From an uncultured Muribaculaceae bacterium (GTDB lineage: Bacteria > Bacteroidota > Bacteroidia > Bacteroidales > Muribaculaceae): a stretch of 64,000 nucleotides of DNA. Under the pieces are notes generated by a model. The model saw only the letters and a program-made list of their open reading frames with translations, was not told the DNA's origin and searched no databases. Of this stretch, positions 43,090-51,602 are shown piece by piece (position 1 is the first letter of the stretch; each line of letters opens with the position of its first letter). Position numbers and translations under genes: made by a program. The stretch spans positions 1 to 64,000 of the forward strand of contig CAJUOC010000004.1 in the NCBI GenBank assembly GCA_910587925.1, given 5' to 3'.

Positions 43090-44532
43090 ATGAAAAACAT
43101 CAAGCATATATCACTTGCGCTGCTCACCGCAGCCGCCGTGGCCGGCACCCTCGCCGCCTGCGACGACGACAAGCAGCTCACCATCGACGCCGACCAGGCG
43201 TATCTGGTGGAGGACATCACATTTGATGTGACCGAGACTCTGCCCCTGGCTGTCGGCATGGACTCCACCCTGGTGTACTCGGTACTGCCCGAAGACGCCA
43301 CCGACAAGACCGTGGTCTTCACATCGTCGGCTCCCGACGTGGCCAGTGTCGACGAGAGCGGCACCATCCACGCCCTCAAGGTAGGCCGCGCCATCATCAC
43401 CGGCCGCTCCAAGATCGGCTTCAAGGTATTTGAGGCCGAGGCCGCCGTGGTCGTCGAGGTAATACCCGAGATCATCAAGGCCACATCCATCAGCGTGACC
43501 TGCACCACCGAGCCCGATGCCGAGGGCCGCTACTATGTGACCGACATGCTGCAGTTTGAGGCCGAGATACTTCCCGCCGACCACACATACGACCGCATCG
43601 ACTGGATGACCTCCGACCCCGAAATCGCCACCATCGACAAGACCGGCATGCTCACCTGCGTGGCCATGGGCGATGTCAGCGTATACGCCATGTCGACCGA
43701 CGGCAGCGGCGTGCGCGGCGAGTACCGCCTCCACATCGACCGCCTCATCGGCGCCGAGAAGGTCGAGGTCACCGCACCCGAGCCTCTCTGCATCACCATG
43801 GGCTCCGTAGAGCTCGACTATACCATGTACCCGGCCGACGCCACCGTAGGCTCGGTAGAGTGGTCGAGCGACGACGAGAGCGTGGTAGCCGTCAAGCGCG
43901 GCGTCGTAAGCCCCCGCGGCTTCGGCACGGCCAACGTCACCGCCAAGTGTGTCGAGAGCGGATTCACTGTCACCATCCCCGTCACCGTCGAGCCCGGTCT
44001 CTACATCTGGGACGCCTCAAACCAGTGGCAAGGCTGGATGGTGTCAAGCTACGACAAGCATATCGACAGCGACGAGCGCGGCGACCATGTATGGCGCCTG
44101 CACATGAAGAATCCCGGCGAGAGCGGCAAGTGGCGCGGCGACATCAAGTATGACTGCAACGACAACAATCCGCTGCTCATCCTGCTCAAGCAGTATCCCT
44201 ACCTGGCAATGCGCATGACCCGCATCTCCAGCATGAACTCCAAACTCGACGCCAAGGCCGCTCCCTACGGCAACGCCAGCGACCACAATCCCAAAAACGG
44301 TATCGACCTGGGCGACGGCACCTCGGTGCTCATCTACGACCTGCCCTCGTGTCCCAACTACAAGGAGGCCCAGGAGCTGTCTTTCTCGCTCTTCCAATTC
44401 AAGATCGCCGACATCCCCTACTCGGCCGTAGACCCTGCCGCGGGCTACTACGACGTCTACTGGATACGCACCTTCAAGACCAAGGCCGAGGCCGAGCAGT
44501 ATGCCCGCGACGAAGTCGCCGCCGGCAAATAA
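43090..44532 (+). CDS. Surface glycan-binding lipoprotein with Ig-like domains (SusE/F position)
   Basis: A 480-aa lipoprotein with lipobox LAAC (Cys24) followed by an Asp-rich stretch, typical of surface export in Bacteroidetes. Three bacterial Ig-like (Big_2-type) domains follow, each with the ITFxxxE...S..PDVASVDESGTIHALKVGRAIITG pattern (near residues 45-130, 135-225 and 230-305). The last about 170 residues (YIWDASNQWQGWMVSS...) look like a carbohydrate-binding beta-sandwich of the kind found in SusE/SGBP proteins. It sits directly after susD, the normal place for the surface glycan-binding protein, and most likely holds polysaccharide near the SusCD pair. Confidence 0.82.
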   Translation: MKNIKHISLALLTAAAVAGTLAACDDDKQLTIDADQAYLVEDITFDVTETLPLAVGMDSTLVYSVLPEDATDKTVVFTSSAPDVASVDESGTIHALKVGRAIITGRSKIGFKVFEAEAAVVVEVIPEIIKATSISVTCTTEPDAEGRYYVTDMLQFEAEILPADHTYDRIDWMTSDPEIATIDKTGMLTCVAMGDVSVYAMSTDGSGVRGEYRLHIDRLIGAEKVEVTAPEPLCITMGSVELDYTMYPADATVGSVEWSSDDESVVAVKRGVVSPRGFGTANVTAKCVESGFTVTIPVTVEPGLYIWDASNQWQGWMVSSYDKHIDSDERGDHVWRLHMKNPGESGKWRGDIKYDCNDNNPLLILLKQYPYLAMRMTRISSMNSKLDAKAAPYGNASDHNPKNGIDLGDGTSVLIYDLPSCPNYKEAQELSFSLFQFKIADIPYSAVDPAAGYYDVYWIRTFKTKAEAEQYARDEVAAGK

Positions 44533-44566
44533 TCCACCCAACCATCCAATACCGACATAAATCAAA

Positions 44567-45967
44567 ATGAAACGATTTCTTTCTATCATAATGTCGGCCA
44601 CCGCTATCATCGGAGCATGCACCGCATGCTCCGAGATAGAGGACGGCACCACCGATATCGACTCCTGGGAGATACCCGCCCCGACTTACGACCCGCAGGT
44701 GTACACCATCAAGCACCCCTGTATGCTCCACACGGCCGACGACATTGCATACACCAAGGCCCACCTGGGACAGTCGCCCTGGAGCGAGGCTTACACCAAG
44801 CTCAAGACCAGCGGATACTCCAATTCCGACCGCAAGGCCAGCCCCGTGAAGTATCTCGCCCGCCTCGACAAAGACAACTGGGGCGACGGCGGCGGCCGCT
44901 GGGACGACGCCGGCCTGCGCGATGAGTTCTACCCGGGCATTCACAACAATTACACCCAATTTTTCCGCGACTGCGCCGCTGCCTACCAGCTGGCTCTGCT
45001 CTGGCAGCTCGAGGGCGACGCCGCCGCTGCCGACTGCGCCGTCAACATCCTGGTCGACTGGGCCCGCGTCAACAAGGGCATCCTGCTGGGCCGCGGTCCC
45101 AAGTGGAAAGACGATGTGATTGACTCCAACGAGTACCTCATCATGTTTCAGATACACCAGGCCGCCAATGCCGCCGAGCTCCTGCGCGACTACCAGGGCT
45201 GGGAAAACAAGGAGTCCTTCGGCGAGGTCGTAGACTGGCTCACCACATACTTCTACCCCTTCTGCTCGCGCTTCCTGCAGATGAACAACACCGACCACTG
45301 GTGGATGAACTGGGACCTGGCGTCGATGACCGCCATGCTCTCGATGGGCATCCTGGCCGACGACCAGGATATGATCAACGAGGCCATCCTGCACTTCAAG
45401 CAGGGCGACGGCCCCGGCTGCCTCAACCGCAAGGGCATCATCGCCATGTACGACGATCCCGACTCGGCCGAGAAGCTCGCCCAGGGCAACGAATCGGGCC
45501 GCGACCAGGGCCACAACACCCTCTGCGCCGCCATGGTAGGTGCATTCTGCCAGATGGCTATGAGTCTCGGCGAAGACCTCTTCAGCCTCAACGGCGGCCG
45601 CGCCATCGCCTTTGCCCAGTATGTGGCCAAGTACAATCTGGTACGCCCCGAGGTCGGCACCGGCTACGATGTGGGTACCCTTACCGACGCCTCGTTTGTA
45701 TACGACAGCTCGTCGCTGCCCTTCACCACCTACACGTACAACGGCGGCACCATGACCGCAATATCCGGCGACAAGCGTGGCAGCGAGCGTCCGGGCTGGG
45801 ACATCTGGGCCGGATACTGCAATACCCACGACATCACCGGCAAGTATGTATGCGAGATGGCCGACCACTTCCGTCCCGACGGCGGCGGCGGCCACTACGG
45901 CGGCGACTCCGGCGGCTTCGACCAAGTGGGTTTCTCCACCCTCATGCACTACCGTCCTAAAAAGTAA
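44567..45967 (+). CDS. Alginate lyase-like polysaccharide lyase (PL38-like) lipoprotein
   Basis: A 466-aa lipoprotein (signal ending TACS). The fold is an alpha/alpha toroid of the alginate-lyase superfamily (PF05426-like): HPCMLHTADDIAYTKAHL near the N-terminus, the conserved block NNTDHWWMNWDLASMTAM, and NESGRDQGHNTLCAAM carrying Asn/His residues that act in catalysis in the family. PL38 members split uronate-rich chains such as glucuronan or alginate by beta-elimination. The enzyme probably starts degradation of the target glycan at the cell surface. A strong hairpin directly follows the stop codon. Confidence 0.8.
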   Translation: MKRFLSIIMSATAIIGACTACSEIEDGTTDIDSWEIPAPTYDPQVYTIKHPCMLHTADDIAYTKAHLGQSPWSEAYTKLKTSGYSNSDRKASPVKYLARLDKDNWGDGGGRWDDAGLRDEFYPGIHNNYTQFFRDCAAAYQLALLWQLEGDAAAADCAVNILVDWARVNKGILLGRGPKWKDDVIDSNEYLIMFQIHQAANAAELLRDYQGWENKESFGEVVDWLTTYFYPFCSRFLQMNNTDHWWMNWDLASMTAMLSMGILADDQDMINEAILHFKQGDGPGCLNRKGIIAMYDDPDSAEKLAQGNESGRDQGHNTLCAAMVGAFCQMAMSLGEDLFSLNGGRAIAFAQYVAKYNLVRPEVGTGYDVGTLTDASFVYDSSSLPFTTYTYNGGTMTAISGDKRGSERPGWDIWAGYCNTHDITGKYVCEMADHFRPDGGGGHYGGDSGGFDQVGFSTLMHYRPKK

Positions 45968-45973
45968 TCACCC

Positions 45974-46008
45974 GGCGGAGAGCCCGTCCCGCGGGTTCTC
46001 CGCCTTTT
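45974..46008 (+). terminator. Hairpin with T run inside the PUL
   Basis: GGCGGAGAGCCCG (45974-45986) pairs with CGGGTTCTCCGCC (45992-46004, one G-T pair) around TCCCG and is followed by four T. It stands between the transport/lyase block and the hydrolase block and may partly terminate or protect the upstream mRNA. Confidence 0.75.
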
Positions 46009-46018
46009 CACAATCCCT

Positions 46019-47494
46019 ATGATAATCAACATCCGCCTCATGCGCACGATACTATCCTCAATCGCCTTATTTACCGCCGCTACTGCCGGCGCCACCGTCG
46101 TGACCTACCCCGCCGGGCCGGGCGTCGACACCTTTGCCGACGACTTCGCGGTCGAAGTACGGCAGGGCGACACGGCCTGGCAGCCCCTCGACGTATATCC
46201 CGTCAAAGTCGACGAGGTGCGAGGCACCCGCCACTGTGTCGAGACCGCCTCGATGGCATACTTCGACTTCGACGGGCAGGTAGACGTGCGTGTGATACAC
46301 CGCCGCGGCGCTGTCGACAGCGCGCGTGTGCGTCCACTCTCCCGCCATATCACGCCGACGGTGAGCGGCGACACTCTCACCTTCTCGCTCGACGCCCCGG
46401 CCAACCTGTCGGTGGAGGTGGGCGGCGACATATTTCACAATCTCCATCTCTTTGCCAATCCGCTCGACTCGCTGCGCCCCTCGGCACGCGACATCAGGCG
46501 CGCCGGCCGCCGCGGCTCGCGGCTCATCTACTTCGGCCCCGGGCTCCATGAACTTGAGGGCGGGGTGATGCAAATACCCTCGGGCCACACGGTATACATC
46601 GACGGCGGCGCCCGCGTGGTGGGCACGCTGCGGGCCGACAGCGTGAGCGACGTGCGCATCTGCGGCCGCGGCGAGGTACACCCGCGGGGACGCGGCGAGG
46701 GCGTATACATAGCCTGCTCGCGCCGCGTATCGGCCGACGGCATCATCGTCACACAGATACCCACCGGCGGCAGCGACTCTGTGCGCATCACCAATGTCAA
46801 GGCCATCAGCTCATACGGCTGGGGCGACGGCATGAACGTATTTGCCTCCGACAACGTGAGCTACGACCGTGTATTCTGCCGCACAAGCGACGACTGCACC
46901 ACCGTCTACGCCACCCGCAAGGGATTCCGCGGGGGCTGCCGCAATATCACCATGACCCGCTCGACACTGTGGGCCGATGTGGCCCATCCCATCATGATCG
47001 GTCTCCACGGCGCCGCCACAGAGGTGGGTGTCGACGCGCCCTCCGACACCATATGCGATGTGCTCTACCGCGACATCGACATACTCGACTGCCAGGAGCG
47101 CCAGCTCGACTACCAGGGCTGCATGGCCATCGACTGCAGCGACAACAATGTGGTGCGCGACATCACATTTGACGACATACGCGTCGAGGACTTCCGCCGC
47201 GGCCGTCTCTTTGACATACGCATCTTCCAAAACTCCAAATACTGCGCCGCTCCGGGCCGCTCGATAAGCGGCATACTCTTCAAAGACGTCACCTACGACG
47301 GCAGCGGCGACGAGCTCTCGATAATCGAGGGATACGACGGCGACCGCCGTGTGGCCGACGTCACATTTGAAAATCTCACCATCAACGGCCGCCGCATCTC
47401 CGACGACATGCCCGGCAAGCCCAAGTGGTACAAGACGGGCGACATGGCCCGCATATTCATAGGCAATCACGTCGACAACGTAATATTCCGATGA
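46019..47494 (+). CDS. Right-handed beta-helix glycosidase-like protein (GH28/GH49-like)
   Basis: A 491-aa exported protein with a signal peptide; ATG at 46019 and 46040 (MRTILSSIAL) are both possible. An N-terminal beta-sandwich of about 140 residues precedes a parallel beta-helix. The rungs YIDGGARVVGTL, GRGEVHPRGRGEGVYIA, WGDGMNVFASDNVSYDRVFCRTSDDCTTVYATR and HPIMIGLHG resemble polygalacturonase-type (GH28) or GH49/GH87 enzymes, in which paired Asp residues (here SDD in CRTSDDC) and a nearby His act in catalysis. I cannot fix the family. It overlaps the next gene (ATGA) and probably attacks a uronate or hexose bond of the same glycan. Confidence 0.65.
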   Translation: MIINIRLMRTILSSIALFTAATAGATVVTYPAGPGVDTFADDFAVEVRQGDTAWQPLDVYPVKVDEVRGTRHCVETASMAYFDFDGQVDVRVIHRRGAVDSARVRPLSRHITPTVSGDTLTFSLDAPANLSVEVGGDIFHNLHLFANPLDSLRPSARDIRRAGRRGSRLIYFGPGLHELEGGVMQIPSGHTVYIDGGARVVGTLRADSVSDVRICGRGEVHPRGRGEGVYIACSRRVSADGIIVTQIPTGGSDSVRITNVKAISSYGWGDGMNVFASDNVSYDRVFCRTSDDCTTVYATRKGFRGGCRNITMTRSTLWADVAHPIMIGLHGAATEVGVDAPSDTICDVLYRDIDILDCQERQLDYQGCMAIDCSDNNVVRDITFDDIRVEDFRRGRLFDIRIFQNSKYCAAPGRSISGILFKDVTYDGSGDELSIIEGYDGDRRVADVTFENLTINGRRISDDMPGKPKWYKTGDMARIFIGNHVDNVIFR

Positions 47495-49704
47495 AACACC
47501 TGCTCCCCATACTCATCGCCCTGCTGGCCGCCGCGCCGGCCGGCGCCATCAAGCATCCCTCGCTTCTCTTCACCCCCGCGCGGGTGGAGGCCGCCTCGCG
47601 CGCCCTGAAGACCGACACCGCCATGGCCTCGGCCTGGCAGAAAATCCTCGCCGAGGCCGACGCCCAGCTCACCAAGGGCGACGTGCGACGCCTCGAGTAC
47701 CCCGCCCTGGCCTGGCAGATGACGGGCGATACCCGCTATGCCGACAAGGTACGCGAGGTGCTGCTCAAGACTGCCGACGTAAAGTCGTGGGGCGACCGCG
47801 AGATGCTGGCCCGCCGCCCGGCCTGGCGCTCTGAGCTTCAGATGGCCCACCGCGCTTTCCAGCTCGCCGTGGCATACGACGCCGTGTATGACCGCCTCAG
47901 CCCGGCCGACCGCCGCCATATCGCCGGGGGACTGTACCGCCTGGCCGTCGAGCCGCTCCTGGGCGACTGGATAGACGATACCAAGCGCATACACTCGCTC
48001 AACTCGATGGGGCACAACTGGTGGACATCCTGCGCGGGCATGGGCGCGCTGCTGGGCCTGGCCATATCCGACGAGGTGCCCGAGGCCGGCCGCCTGGCAC
48101 GCGAGGCTGTCGATGCGCTGCCTGAGTGGTTTGACTTCGCAGGCGATGTCATCCAGCATAAGCCGCGCACATTTGACCGCACCGGCGGCATGTACGAGAG
48201 CATCAACTACGCTTCCTTCGGCATCACCGAGGCCCTGCTGCTGCGGCTTGCCTGGCTCAACTCCCATCCCGGCGAGCGACTGCCCGACATACCGCAGATG
48301 GACCGGCTGCCGGCTTTTTTCAGCCATGTGGCCTATCCCCGCACGGGCATACTGTACAGCATCAACTTCGGCGACTCCCACAAAAATGTCACCGGCGAGA
48401 GCTCGATGCTGCTCGCCCGCGCCATGGGTGTCGACGACCCCGCCACACTCTGGTACCTGGGGCTGGTCACTCCCGGCCAGCACCGCGAGGGATTTCCGCT
48501 GCACTTCCCCATGGGATTTCTCTACACACCGCGCGGAGCCAAGGCTCCCGCCACGCCCGGCCTGCCCACGTCGCACCTGTGGCCCGACTTCGGATGGGCC
48601 ACCATGCGCGACTCCTGGAGCAAAGACGCCACCATGCTGGCCGTGAAATCGGGTCAGACCTGGAATCACTCCCACGCCGATGCCGGCTCGCTCATCCTCT
48701 TCCACAAGGGCGTCGACATCATCAAGGACGCCGGCAACTGCTCCTACGGCAAGCCCGAGTACCGCAATTACTTCTTCCAGTCAGACGCCCACAATGTGGT
48801 GAAGTTTGACGGCGGGGGACAGCCTGCATACCAGCAGTACCACGGCGCCATGCTCCCCGGCAGCGTGTCGGGGCTGATCGACGGCGGCAACATCAAGTAT
48901 GTGCTCGCCGACGCCACCGGCCCCATGTCGCACGCCTTCGACCGCAATTTCCGCCACTTCCTGTGGATCGACGATGTGATTTATGTCATCGACGACATCC
49001 ACAGCCACCGCCCGGGCAGCTACGAGTGGCTTTGGCATCCCGGCGGCAAGGCCGTCAAGCGCGGCTACGACCTGGAGGTGACCGAGGGGGATGCCGCGGT
49101 GCTGATACGCCCGCTGTACCCGCGCCCCCTGGCATACAGCAATTTTGTGCACGACTATCCCGAAGACCTCACCTGGGAAGTGCGACAAGGGCCACGCGAA
49201 GACCTCTCGGGCAGCGAAGACTACTATTCCTTCAAGCTGCCCGGCTCGACCGACCGCGTCAAGGGCCTCACCGCCATCATCCTCAAAGACTCGCCCGTCG
49301 ACAAGGATATACCCGTCATCGAGCGCCGCGAGGGCAAGGACTGGATAGGTCTGCGCGTGACCCGCGACGGCAAGGTCACCGACATCTACATCAATCAGCT
49401 TGCCGACGGCCGGCTCATGCACCTCAACTCGTGGATCGACGCCGACGGCTGGACCACCGACGCCTATCTCTTTGCCGTAAGCTATGCCGAGGGTGCCGAC
49501 CCGGCCCGGCCCGACGAACTCTTCATCGGCCACGGGAGCGCCCTGCGGCGCGGCTCCGACGTGCACTTCTCCTCACTGGCCAAGCTCAACGTCGTCGCCG
49601 GCAATGACGGCATCAAGGCCACCGGCCAGCCCCGCATGAATTTCAAGCTCCGCGACCGGAGCGGTCGTCTGCGCCGTCACCAACTCACAAACTCGACGAA
49701 ATGA
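47491..49704 (+). CDS. Heparinase II/III-family polysaccharide lyase
   Basis: A 737-aa exported protein (signal KHLLPILIALLAAAPAGA). An alpha/alpha toroid with SLNSMGHNWWTSCAGMGALLGLAI and GGMYESINYASFGITEALLL is followed by the heparinase II/III beta-sandwich domain (TWNHSHADAGSLILFHKGVDIIKDAG, FFQSDAHNVVKFDG), holding the His and Tyr candidates for catalysis. Families PL12, PL15, PL17, PL21 and PL33 share this layout; I cannot choose among them. The start at 47491 (ATGA overlap with the previous gene) is preferred over the longer frame from 47425. Expected to act as an exolyase on oligosaccharides. Confidence 0.83.
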   Translation: MKHLLPILIALLAAAPAGAIKHPSLLFTPARVEAASRALKTDTAMASAWQKILAEADAQLTKGDVRRLEYPALAWQMTGDTRYADKVREVLLKTADVKSWGDREMLARRPAWRSELQMAHRAFQLAVAYDAVYDRLSPADRRHIAGGLYRLAVEPLLGDWIDDTKRIHSLNSMGHNWWTSCAGMGALLGLAISDEVPEAGRLAREAVDALPEWFDFAGDVIQHKPRTFDRTGGMYESINYASFGITEALLLRLAWLNSHPGERLPDIPQMDRLPAFFSHVAYPRTGILYSINFGDSHKNVTGESSMLLARAMGVDDPATLWYLGLVTPGQHREGFPLHFPMGFLYTPRGAKAPATPGLPTSHLWPDFGWATMRDSWSKDATMLAVKSGQTWNHSHADAGSLILFHKGVDIIKDAGNCSYGKPEYRNYFFQSDAHNVVKFDGGGQPAYQQYHGAMLPGSVSGLIDGGNIKYVLADATGPMSHAFDRNFRHFLWIDDVIYVIDDIHSHRPGSYEWLWHPGGKAVKRGYDLEVTEGDAAVLIRPLYPRPLAYSNFVHDYPEDLTWEVRQGPREDLSGSEDYYSFKLPGSTDRVKGLTAIILKDSPVDKDIPVIERREGKDWIGLRVTRDGKVTDIYINQLADGRLMHLNSWIDADGWTTDAYLFAVSYAEGADPARPDELFIGHGSALRRGSDVHFSSLAKLNVVAGNDGIKATGQPRMNFKLRDRSGRLRRHQLTNSTK

Positions 49705-51596
49705 AATACCTCCCCCTGCTCATAGCCCTGTCGGCCACGCTCATCGCGCCGGCGCAATCTGTGTATCCCGGCCAGCATCGCGGCAAGATGAAAGTCGAGA
49801 GTGTAGCTCCCTGTCGCGCCGAGAGCTTTGACTTGAGCGAGGTGCGCCTTCTGCCGGGGCGTGTGCGCGACAATCTGGAGCGCGACTCGGCATGGATGGT
49901 CTCGATACCCGTGGGGCGGCTGCTCCACAGCTTCCGCAACAATGCCGGCGTATATGCCGGACTCGAGGGCGGCTACGAGAGCGTGCCCAAGCTGGGCGGC
50001 TGGGAGTCGCTCGACTGCGACCTGCGCGGCCATACCACCGGCCATCTGCTCTCGGCATACTCACTGATGTACGCCGCCACGGGCGCCGACGTATTCAAGC
50101 TCAAGGGCGACAGCCTGGTCGACGGGCTTGCCGAGGTGCAGCGCGCGCTGGGTACGTCGGGCTATCTGAGCGCATTCCCCGAGGAGCTTATCAACCGCAA
50201 TCTGCGCGGCGGCCGCGTATGGGCGCCCTGGTACACGCTCCACAAGCTCTTCAGCGGACTCATCGACCAGTATCTCTACACGGGCAACGAGCAGGCGCTG
50301 CAGGTGGCGACCGCGATGGGCGGCTGGGCTTACGACAAGCTCATCGGCCGCGACGAGGATACGCGCCGCCTGATGCTGCGCAATGAGTTTGGCGGCATGA
50401 ACGAGGCCATGCTCAATCTCTATGCCGTCACGGGCGACAGCCGCTTCAACGAGCTTGCCGACTATTTTTACCACAACGACGTGCTCGACCCGCTGGCCGA
50501 GGGCAATACCGACTTCGGCACCAAGCATACAAATACATTCATACCCAAGGTAATCGGCGAGGCCCGCGCCTACGAGTTCACCGGCTCGGAGCGCAGCCGC
50601 GACCTGAGCCGCCTCTTCTGGGACGAGATGACCGCCCGCCACGCCTTTGCCACCGGCGAGCTCAGCCAGAAGGAGCATTTCTTTGACCCGGCCCGCATGT
50701 CGCGGCATCTCAACGGCTACACCGGCGAGACCTGCTGCACCTACAATATGCTCAAGCTCTCGCGCCACATCTTCTGCCGCGACGCCGACCCTGCCGTGGC
50801 CGACTACTACGAGCGCGCCCTCTACAATCACATCCTGGCCCAGCAGGATACGGCCAGCGGCATGGTATGCTACTTCCTGCCCCTGCTGAGCGGCGCCCAC
50901 AAGGTATACAGCACGCCGGAGCACTCGTTCTGGTGCTGCGTCGGCAGCGGCTTTGAGAGCCACGCCAAGTATGCGGAGTCGATCTACTATCACAGTGGCG
51001 ACGAGCTGCTGGTAAATCTATTCATCCCCTCGGAGCTGCACTGGCGCGACAAGGGGCTGCGCCTGCGCCAGCTCACCCGCTTCCCCGAGGAGGAGACCAC
51101 GCTGCTGGTCATCGACGAGGCCCCCGCCGGGAAGATGCGGCTGTCGCTGCGCTATCCCGCCTGGAGCGGGCGGCCCGAGGTGCGCGTCAACGGGCGCCGC
51201 GTGGCCGTCAAGGCCGGGCCGTCGTCTTACATCTCCATCGACCGTCGCTGGCGCTCGGGCGACCGTGTCGAGGTCACCTACCCAATGAGCCTGCGCGTGG
51301 AGCGCACACCCGACGACCCAGCGCGCGGCGCGCTGGTATATGGCCCGGTGGTGCTGGCCGGCGACCTGGGCACGGAAGGTATGCAGGCCCCCGCGCCGTT
51401 TTCCGACCCTACCGTGCGCAACGACTATTACACCTACGACTACCACATACCCGCCGGCCTGCCCACATCGCTCGACCCCTCCGGCGTCACCCGCGAGGGC
51501 GGCCTGCACTTCCGCACCGCCGACGGCCGGCGCATCGCGCCGCTTTACGACACACACCGGCGCCGCTACGTAGTATACTGGAATCTTGAAAACTGA
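49701..51596 (+). CDS. GH127 family beta-L-arabinofuranosidase-like enzyme
   Basis: A 631-aa exported enzyme (signal KYLPLLIALSATLIAPAQS) of the GH127/DUF1680 family. Glu343 and Cys345 (GETCCTYN) and Cys412/Cys413 (FWCCVGSG) correspond to the Zn-binding Glu/Cys/Cys/Cys set of the characterised enzyme HypBA1, where one cysteine is the nucleophile. FGGMNEAML and GYTGETCCTYNMLKL are further hallmarks. Retaining removal of beta-L-arabinofuranose is likely; related GH127 enzymes act on aceric acid (rhamnogalacturonan II), so substrate is not certain. It overlaps the lyase stop (ATGA) and is followed six bases later by GH97. Confidence 0.9.
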   Translation: MKYLPLLIALSATLIAPAQSVYPGQHRGKMKVESVAPCRAESFDLSEVRLLPGRVRDNLERDSAWMVSIPVGRLLHSFRNNAGVYAGLEGGYESVPKLGGWESLDCDLRGHTTGHLLSAYSLMYAATGADVFKLKGDSLVDGLAEVQRALGTSGYLSAFPEELINRNLRGGRVWAPWYTLHKLFSGLIDQYLYTGNEQALQVATAMGGWAYDKLIGRDEDTRRLMLRNEFGGMNEAMLNLYAVTGDSRFNELADYFYHNDVLDPLAEGNTDFGTKHTNTFIPKVIGEARAYEFTGSERSRDLSRLFWDEMTARHAFATGELSQKEHFFDPARMSRHLNGYTGETCCTYNMLKLSRHIFCRDADPAVADYYERALYNHILAQQDTASGMVCYFLPLLSGAHKVYSTPEHSFWCCVGSGFESHAKYAESIYYHSGDELLVNLFIPSELHWRDKGLRLRQLTRFPEEETTLLVIDEAPAGKMRLSLRYPAWSGRPEVRVNGRRVAVKAGPSSYISIDRRWRSGDRVEVTYPMSLRVERTPDDPARGALVYGPVVLAGDLGTEGMQAPAPFSDPTVRNDYYTYDYHIPAGLPTSLDPSGVTREGGLHFRTADGRRIAPLYDTHRRRYVVYWNLEN

Positions 51597-51602
51597 CCCG
51601 AC

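Noticed and set aside
41652..43508. Minus-strand frame of 618 codons opposite susD and the binding lipoprotein
   Set aside because: Antisense shadow crossing a gene border with no domain of its own.
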